A DNA stretch of 64,000 nucleotides from Scilla litardierei (lineage: Eukaryota > Streptophyta > Magnoliopsida > Asparagales > Asparagaceae): assembly GCA_030789695.1 (NCBI GenBank), contig CM061138.1, positions 178,022,051-178,086,050 on the forward strand. The letters run 5' to 3'. Below are positions 58,104 through 64,000 of the stretch, in pieces. Under the pieces are notes generated by a model. The model worked only from the letters and a program-made list of their open reading frames with translations. It did no database searches and was not told where the DNA came from. Position numbers and translations under genes: made by a program. Within the stretch, counting starts at the first letter, position 1, and each line of letters begins with the position of its first letter.

Positions 58104-60675
58104 TGTAACAACCCTAGTGTGCAAATACTAAGTAATCGTTAAATTCATTCAAGTGTCTCGTACATGTGCACACCAATCCCGGGGAGTGGAGAGATTTGCA
58201 AATTGCCCCTCGATTTTTCATTTATACCCAAATGAGGGTATCAATGTAAGATTGGGCTTAAGGCAAATTTCTTTAAGTGAAGGGTTATTGTGAAAAAGGG
58301 AATGAGATATTTGCAATGGCAAACTTGTAATAAAATCAAACATTTGGAGGGCTAATTTTGAAAAAAAAGAAAGAAAAAAAAAGAAAAGAAAAGAAAATGG
58401 GGGTATGGCAATAAGTTTGCCATACCAAAGTACACCTAAACCCCACATCTCTCCCCTCACCCTACACCATAACCCCCCCCCCCCTCCTCCCCTCTCATAG
58501 GTCCCTTTCTCTCCCCCTCTCTCCATTATTTTCAGCCCATGGCTGAAATTAGCTAGGGAAAAAAAGGGAAAAGAAAAAGGAAGAGAAGAAAGAAGAGAAT
58601 AAGAAGAAGAGGAAGGAGAGAGGAGAAGAGTAGGCCAAGTTGATGGTAGCTCCCTCCAAACCCTAGGCATCCTTGAAGCTTCAAAAGAGGTAGGATCTTC
58701 TCAACCTACCTCTAATTGTAGATAATGGCAATAATGTTGTATGTTTAGGCTTCTTCATGAAAATTTGGGGAGAGTGTTGTAGAGCTAGGACTCTTGTTGC
58801 ATGCTTGACAATTTGCTGAAACTTTAGCTAAGTGCTGGGATTAATTGGCTATTTGGAATGCTCTGAATATTTTATATGATATTTATCTCGTAGTTACGAG
58901 TAACTTTAATGTTCAACACTTTTTCTAATTCGAACTGGAAGTTGGGGTAAAAATTCGAATTGTGCAACATGCCAGGAATTCTGTCAAGCTGTACATATTT
59001 CAGTAAAATGAGCACCACTACCTGCACACATGTTGGATTTTGTTGATTTTGGTCTTGTTGGAAAGCTAACAAGGTTTTCTCAAAGTCCAATAAGATTTTT
59101 ATGTTGAAATTCTGGCTAGAGTATGTCCAAAATTGGCTTTGAACACAGACACAGAAATCTGTCTGCAGAACAGTTTTGACACCCTTTACCAAATAATTCA
59201 CTATAAATCCAATATTTCATATTTTATGTCTGAAATTTTATGGCTGAACTCAGAACTATAATATCTCCAACTTTCATTTTTTGAGATTTGTCAAATTCTC
59301 AAAATAAATGGGTTAAAAATGCTGTTTTTCTATCTGTTCATGCAATTTCAGTATGGTGAAGGGTGTTGGGTGAAATTGGACTTGTGTGATATTGCTAATT
59401 CTTCACTCCAAATGCATGAATGATGTTGATGCATGTATGTAAGATTAGTTATGCTATTTGTTACAAAAATTGGTGACATGATTCTCTTCATTTATGTGGC
59501 GCTCATTATATGTTTGTTAAAATGCCTGAATGAACTTAAGATTGAAGAAACTTGGAAAATGGCATTGTTAATTGTGTGACATGTATTACCCACGAGGAAT
59601 TGTATATGATCAATGAGGTTAGGATACATGGCTTATGGAGCATGCTAGTTTGTTGTGAATATCTTGATGAAAAGAATGAATTTGAACATCATTTACATAC
59701 GTCATTTTACATGATCAATACCCTAGGATTAATGATTAGCTAAAAGATAACCTAGGGATATCTTGTTCCACTCGAAGTGGGTGAGGACCCTAGGAGGGTT
59801 GGGGGAAACCAAGGTAACGAGTGGACATGCGGGGATGGACTGCTGGGTTGTGGACCACTCCTGACGAGCCCTCAGCGGCGGGGAGTTGGTGCGGTTGTGG
59901 TTGAGTTGGTTGTGTTGGTGAACGGCTTCTTTCGTAAGAGCTTGTCTCAGGAAGTCGTAGCATTCCACCCACCTTACCGGGTGAGGTCCAGTCCCCGATG
60001 TCTGACCCGTTACTGAGGTTTCGAATTCATGCATGAAAACTAACCTATAAAGAAAAAACAGTAACTCTGGAATGTGATGCCTTTTCCTTTGTTGTGATTC
60101 CTTGTTGTGCACTATGATTAGAGTAGTAGAGTTGTGGAGTTCCTACTGGGCACGCGGTTACGTGTCCTCCCCCCTACAGGTCCAGGCACTGGTTCTCTGG
60201 CGGCGGGCCCGGGAGTGGAGACCCCGGAGGGCAGCTCGTCTCAGCAGGGTCCGTAGTGTATGGTCAGTGTGGGTCGCGTGGTGTAGTTTTGGGTTGTGTG
60301 TGTGTGATGAACGCAGTGTTGTACCCATGTTCCCTTTGTACCCCGTAGGGTTGAGTTGTACTTTTGTGGGAGTTTTTGCTGTTGGGGTTGTACAGTGGAC
60401 TTGTGCGGTACTGGCCATGTAGTAGCGGTGCTCTGTGACTCTTGGATGTTCTGTTCGTCGTATTTTACCTTACTGCCTGTGTTGTAGTGTCTTGTACTAT
60501 CTTTCTGTGTTGGAGCTGTACTGTTCTGTTAATCGTTCAGTCTGTACTTTACTGCCTGTGTTTCCTCAGCGTTTGCAGTGGCCTGCGTGACTTTGGTGTG
60601 TACTTTAGCGCTTGGTACTCTAAAACCGCGGCTTGTCACGCCGACCCTCCCTATTTTGGGCAGCGGGGCGTGACA
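58104..60675 (+). repeat. 3' LTR of element F
   Basis: 2,572 bp, same termini as the 5' copy. It differs by scattered substitutions, the poly-C length and a few small indels (for example near 59890). Confidence 0.97.
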
Positions 60676-62377
60676 ACTCTTCAACCTCAACTCAAAGTAT
60701 TTAACCCATTTTGATACCCCTTAAAAAGAAAACTTTGATCATGCTTGTGGGTGGTGATCCTACCGTTACAACCTGATCACTCTTCCAGTTGGAGACCAAA
60801 ACCGTCGTGACCACACTTAAGAGTGGTGATCGAACTGTACAAAATAATTCAGAGAATATAACACTCAATGATAACTTCTGAGGGAAGTTATTCAATAATA
60901 CAATCGCACACAAAATATAAATCTAACTGATCTAAAATTGAAGAAATAAATCAAATAGATATACCATAGCATAGTATGCGAGATCGTGATCGTGGTGGTG
61001 CAAACGGTTCACAGATCGGAGCTCTGGCTCAAAAGTTATAACACTTTGAAGTTTGTGGCTCAAATCAATCTGCAGATGTCGTTTGTAAAGCAGTTGAATT
61101 CGGCTCGTCAGAATCATTAGCCAGACCCATGGAATTCAGCATCATGGCTCGGTCGGAATTGGTCATCTGGCACGTGCGTAACTTAACAATTTGTGCGTAA
61201 AGCAGTTAGCAGCTCTATCTTCTAGAAAACATAGAAAATAGCCCGGAGCTCAAAAACATCAACAAAAATATTCGTTGGAATCGTGGAATAGTCCTCTTCG
61301 ACTGAAAAATAATAGAAGACTGATTTGGATGCTATTAAAGAGAAGATTTTCGAGATCTTTGATGCTTGCCTTGAAGAGGAGACTTTGTCTTGCGACAAGG
61401 GAAGAAAAAAGCTTGCTTGATGTCTTTAAGGAACTTGGACTTGCTTGAACCTTTGCTTGATCAATGGAGAGAGCTTAGGGCCGGTATAGTCTTGGAGCAA
61501 TGAAGAAGAGGCTGGCCTAGGTTTAGGATTTAGCTTGTAGAAAATATTGATCTCCTTGATATTGTAGGACTTGTACATGAGGCATTTAAATAGGAGAGGA
61601 TCCAAGTCCTAGTATCGCTAGGATTCATGAGTTGTTTGTTGATTTGATCTCTTTATGTTTAGCATGCACATGAATCCTAGTAGACTCAAACTTTATATTG
61701 CACATTAACTCTAGTAGCCAACTATAATTGTTTGTTCACATGAACTCTTTGAATCCCACTTGCATTAGGACTTTAGAAGTCACCCAAATATGCAATCCTT
61801 CATGAACTCTTCCTCCTTCATAATGCCAAGTTCTAGTTGCAATCAAATTCCTCTTTGAGATGGACTATAGCTAGATGCATTGCACTTGGACATGCACTTG
61901 GACATGCATTCTCTTTTTGAATCCAAACTTCGTCTCTCCTAGTTGCATTCAAACTTTGACTAGCCAATCTGTTAATCTTCATCTTACATTGAACTTAGAT
62001 AATCCATGATTAATTTGAACTCTTATTTTCATGAATTATCATATCCATCCTCTTTTGACTTTCTAGAAGATGTTTGACTAAGGTAAAATTACCAAATTGC
62101 CCCTTCATCTCCAACTTGATTTTTGGCCATCATTTGAATCTATAATTCATGAAAAATTATCATGATCTACTTGGCCATGGTCAATGATCTTTGAGCATCT
62201 TTGTGGCAAGCTGAACGATGTAGAAATTACGAAATTGCACTTTCGTCAATGTAGTCATGTTTTGATCTGAAAGTCACTAAACAAACATATTAGTAGCATG
62301 TGACTTGTTTATTATCATCAAAATTAAATGTGTGACCTAGTTAGTTGGCTAACTAGGCCAACAATCTCCACCTTTTT

Positions 62378-63340
62378 GATGATGGCAAACAAGTATAGAA
62401 AATTGAGATAAAAACAAATATAGAGCTGTGTCAAAATATGCACATGATCATGAACATGATAAATGCTTCCCATATCTATGTGCTCTCATGAATATTTTGA
62501 CAAGCTCCCCTTAAGTTCATGCATATCTCAATTTTACTATCTCTCTCCTTTTGACTTCATGAAAAAAGTATAAGCACGTATTCTCCAATTTTACTAGCTC
62601 TTCTCTATGCAATACGATGCTCAATGCTCCCCCTAAATTCATGCATTCCATTTTTTAATGTTCAATTTTCTTCTCTACCCCCTTTTGACATCAATCGAAA
62701 TGGATAAACATAAGCATGAAAATATCATCAACTTCATTGAAAAAATTTCTAAGCATAAGGTATGAAATAATATTAGCATATCGAAGAAACACGAGATTAA
62801 TAATGACTTTCATAGTAATGTGCGCTCCACATTAACTCAAAGCAAACACAACTTCATGAACATTGAAAGCATACGGTCATTGCTCAAATACAAAAAGAAG
62901 ATATCATCAAATAGCTTACTTGAATCATTGGTACATGCATAGAGAACCAAAAATCAAACTCATAAATTGTCTTAAACTACTTTTTCTATATTCATCTCTT
63001 TAGAATAAACTTTCAAGTACAATGTAGGGAGCAACCAACATAGGATACCATTATGTTAAATTTCATGTCCTTTGGAGTTAAGGTGCGTTAAGTGGTTACT
63101 TCATCTACCATATGTCATTCGCATTGCTCAACATAACACCGAAATCTGGTTACTAGCCGTCGGTTTCAAAAAGATTTTCATACTCTCATTCCCTCTTGCA
63201 TTTTCATTTTCTTTGGCCAAATTTTGCCAATATGTCTCTTTATTTTCTCTTTTTCTTTTCCTACGTTGTTGTCTCAAAATAGTGACTCATGAAGGCATCT
63301 ACATATTCGACTCCTACTACTTAATTCATCCAAAAATAAT
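62378..63340 (-). other. Internal 3' region of SIRE element H
   Basis: AT-rich, with repeated short segments such as GCTCCCC(C/T)TAA(A/G)TTCATGCAT (near 62505 and 62625), as usual between pol and the 3' LTR of SIRE elements. No convincing open frame. Confidence 0.5.
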
Positions 63341-63690
63341 AATATATATATGTTTATGCCAAAACATATATGTGTGTGTGCGCGCGCGCGCGCCAAACCA
63401 TATATATATATACATATATGTATATATGTGTATATATATGTATATATATGTATATACATGTATACATGTATATATGTATATATGTATATATGTATATACA
63501 TGTGTATATATATATATGTATATATATGTATATATATGTATATATGTATATACATATGTATATATGTATATATGTACATATACACATGTACGTATATATA
63601 TACACACATATATATACATGTATATACATGTATACATGTATATACATATATATATATACATGTATATATATATATATATACATGTATATA
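63340..63690. repeat. Compound TATA(C/T)ATG microsatellite with TG/CG run
   Basis: About 350 bp of interspersed TATATG, TATACATG and TA units. An alternating (TG)5(CG)6 segment lies at 63371-63392. All open frames here are tandem Tyr-Ile codons and are not genes. Confidence 0.9.
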
Positions 63691-64000
63691 CTAGTCATAA
63701 CCCGTGCCCACGGGCACGGTTCATTTAAGATTTTCTCACGCGAAATCTTTGTTCCCTAATAAATTATTTCCACGGCCCAAATTTAAAAGAATAACAAATT
63801 AGCGTAAAAATATTTAGCGGCACGGGCGCCTTCGGCGTAGGAGGCTTCGGCGTAGAACAACAAATTTGGCGTGGGCGTCTGCAACGTGAAACAACAAATT
63901 CGGCGCCGACGCCTTTGGCGCGGAACAACAAATTAGTATAAAAAAATTGGGTTTGGGTGTATTTTGGGGGCGGCGCGGAACAACAAATTCGGTGCGAGCG
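63691..64000 (-). mobile_element. Helitron 3' end
   Basis: On the minus strand, a perfect hairpin CCGTGCCC-GT-GGGCACGG (63702-63719) is followed by GTTATGA, then CTAG (63691-63694), then a host T in the TA repeat. The body extends to the right beyond the window. It resembles the Helitron ends at 2938 and 3214. Confidence 0.75.
63840..63995. repeat. Repeated AACAACAAATT(T/C)GGCG motif in the Helitron
   Basis: Four copies of (G/A)AACAACAAATT, near 63855, 63892, 63926 and 63979, separated by GC-rich GGCGYNGGCG-type sequence. A degenerate copy lies near 63788. Confidence 0.75.

Larger units (their letters stand above)
50718..60675 (+). mobile_element. Full-length Tekay-type Gypsy element F
   Basis: 9,958 bp with two LTRs (50718-53296 and 58104-60675) and a 5-bp duplication ACTCT (50713-50717 and 60676-60680). 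Gag, protease, RT, RNase H, integrase and chromodomain are in one frame apart from a short intron and four stop codons. The LTRs are very similar, so insertion is recent. It sits in the LTR of SIRE element H. Confidence 0.97.
50591..63690 (-). mobile_element. SIRE-type Copia element H, 3' part
   Basis: Minus strand. The 3' LTR occupies about 50591-50712 and 60681-62363 (about 1.8 kb, like the 1,853-bp solo LTR), split by element F. Its start is TGTTGGCCTAG at 62363, and its end region reads TTCACCCCCTCCTCCTATGG near 50600-50625. The polypurine region AAAAAGGTGGAGAT lies at 62364-62377, preceded by GCCATCATC, typical of SIRE. The internal region to the right (62378 to about 63340) has the AGCATTG/GGGGGAG-type 3' segment of SIRE elements but no recognisable gene. 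The left boundary is uncertain. Confidence 0.7.

Noticed and set aside
63072..63759. Several Tyr-Ile repeat frames
   Set aside because: Translations of a TATA(C/T)ATG microsatellite.
1..64000. tRNA, rRNA or bacterial-type operons
   Set aside because: I looked for tRNA-like T-arm and anticodon patterns and operon spacing and saw none; the only tRNA-related match is the primer site at 10763.

Overview
This is a transposon-dominated stretch of a flowering-plant nuclear genome. The mix of Tekay-type chromovirus, SIRE-type Copia, L1-type LINE and Helitron sequence is typical of plants. The only intact host gene has GC-rich exons, which suggests a monocot (inference). I recognise one apparently functional host gene, an NPF4-type (NRT1/PTR family) transporter at 47435-49825, and one broken host gene fragment, a 2-oxoglutarate/Fe(II) dioxygenase at 43118-43803. 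I saw no rRNA, tRNA or CRISPR array.

Layout. 1-1235: part of a Gypsy-like LTR. 2047-2598: a MITE. 2938-3608: two Helitrons joined head to tail on the minus strand. 3868-9609: 5' part of a decayed Tekay-type Gypsy element (A), with a solo LTR (7950-9136) lodged at an intron acceptor. 9610-19732: 5' part of a SIRE-type Copia (B), itself hit by a complete minus-strand Copia (C, 12821-18965). 19733-43102: a minus-strand Tekay element (D), split by a solo LTR (E, 24496-41571). E in turn carries a foldback MITE, a minus-strand LINE (27575-33268) and a plus-strand LINE (33343-41284), and the second LINE is split by a solo SIRE LTR (34437-36289). The deepest nesting is A > B > D > E > LINE2 > SIRE LTR. 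43118-46467: dioxygenase fragment joined to the 3' half of a Copia element (I). 46468-49825: promoter region and NPF gene. 50151-62363: LTR fragments containing a full-length Tekay element (F, 50718-60675) with both LTRs and target-site duplications. 62364-63690: 3' internal part of a minus-strand SIRE element (H) and AT-rich microsatellites. 63691-64000: 3' terminus of another minus-strand Helitron.

Element boundaries rest mostly on target-site duplications read directly: GTAGG, GATGG, CTGAT, TCCTT and ACTCT. The most unusual structure is inside the solo SIRE LTR. Sixteen copies of a 10-bp palindrome-like motif (CAGTCGACTG or CAGTCGCCTG and variants) lie in 528 bp. Seven pairs are spaced exactly 22 bp, and 14 of the 16 copies fit a 21-bp grid to within 2 bp. 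The related LTR of element B has a 12-bp palindrome with the same GTCGAC core, also paired at exactly 22 bp. Three independent Tekay copies (A, D, F) share an apparent short spliceosomal intron between gag and protease. Comparing D with F shows that most stop codons in D are explained by C-to-T change.
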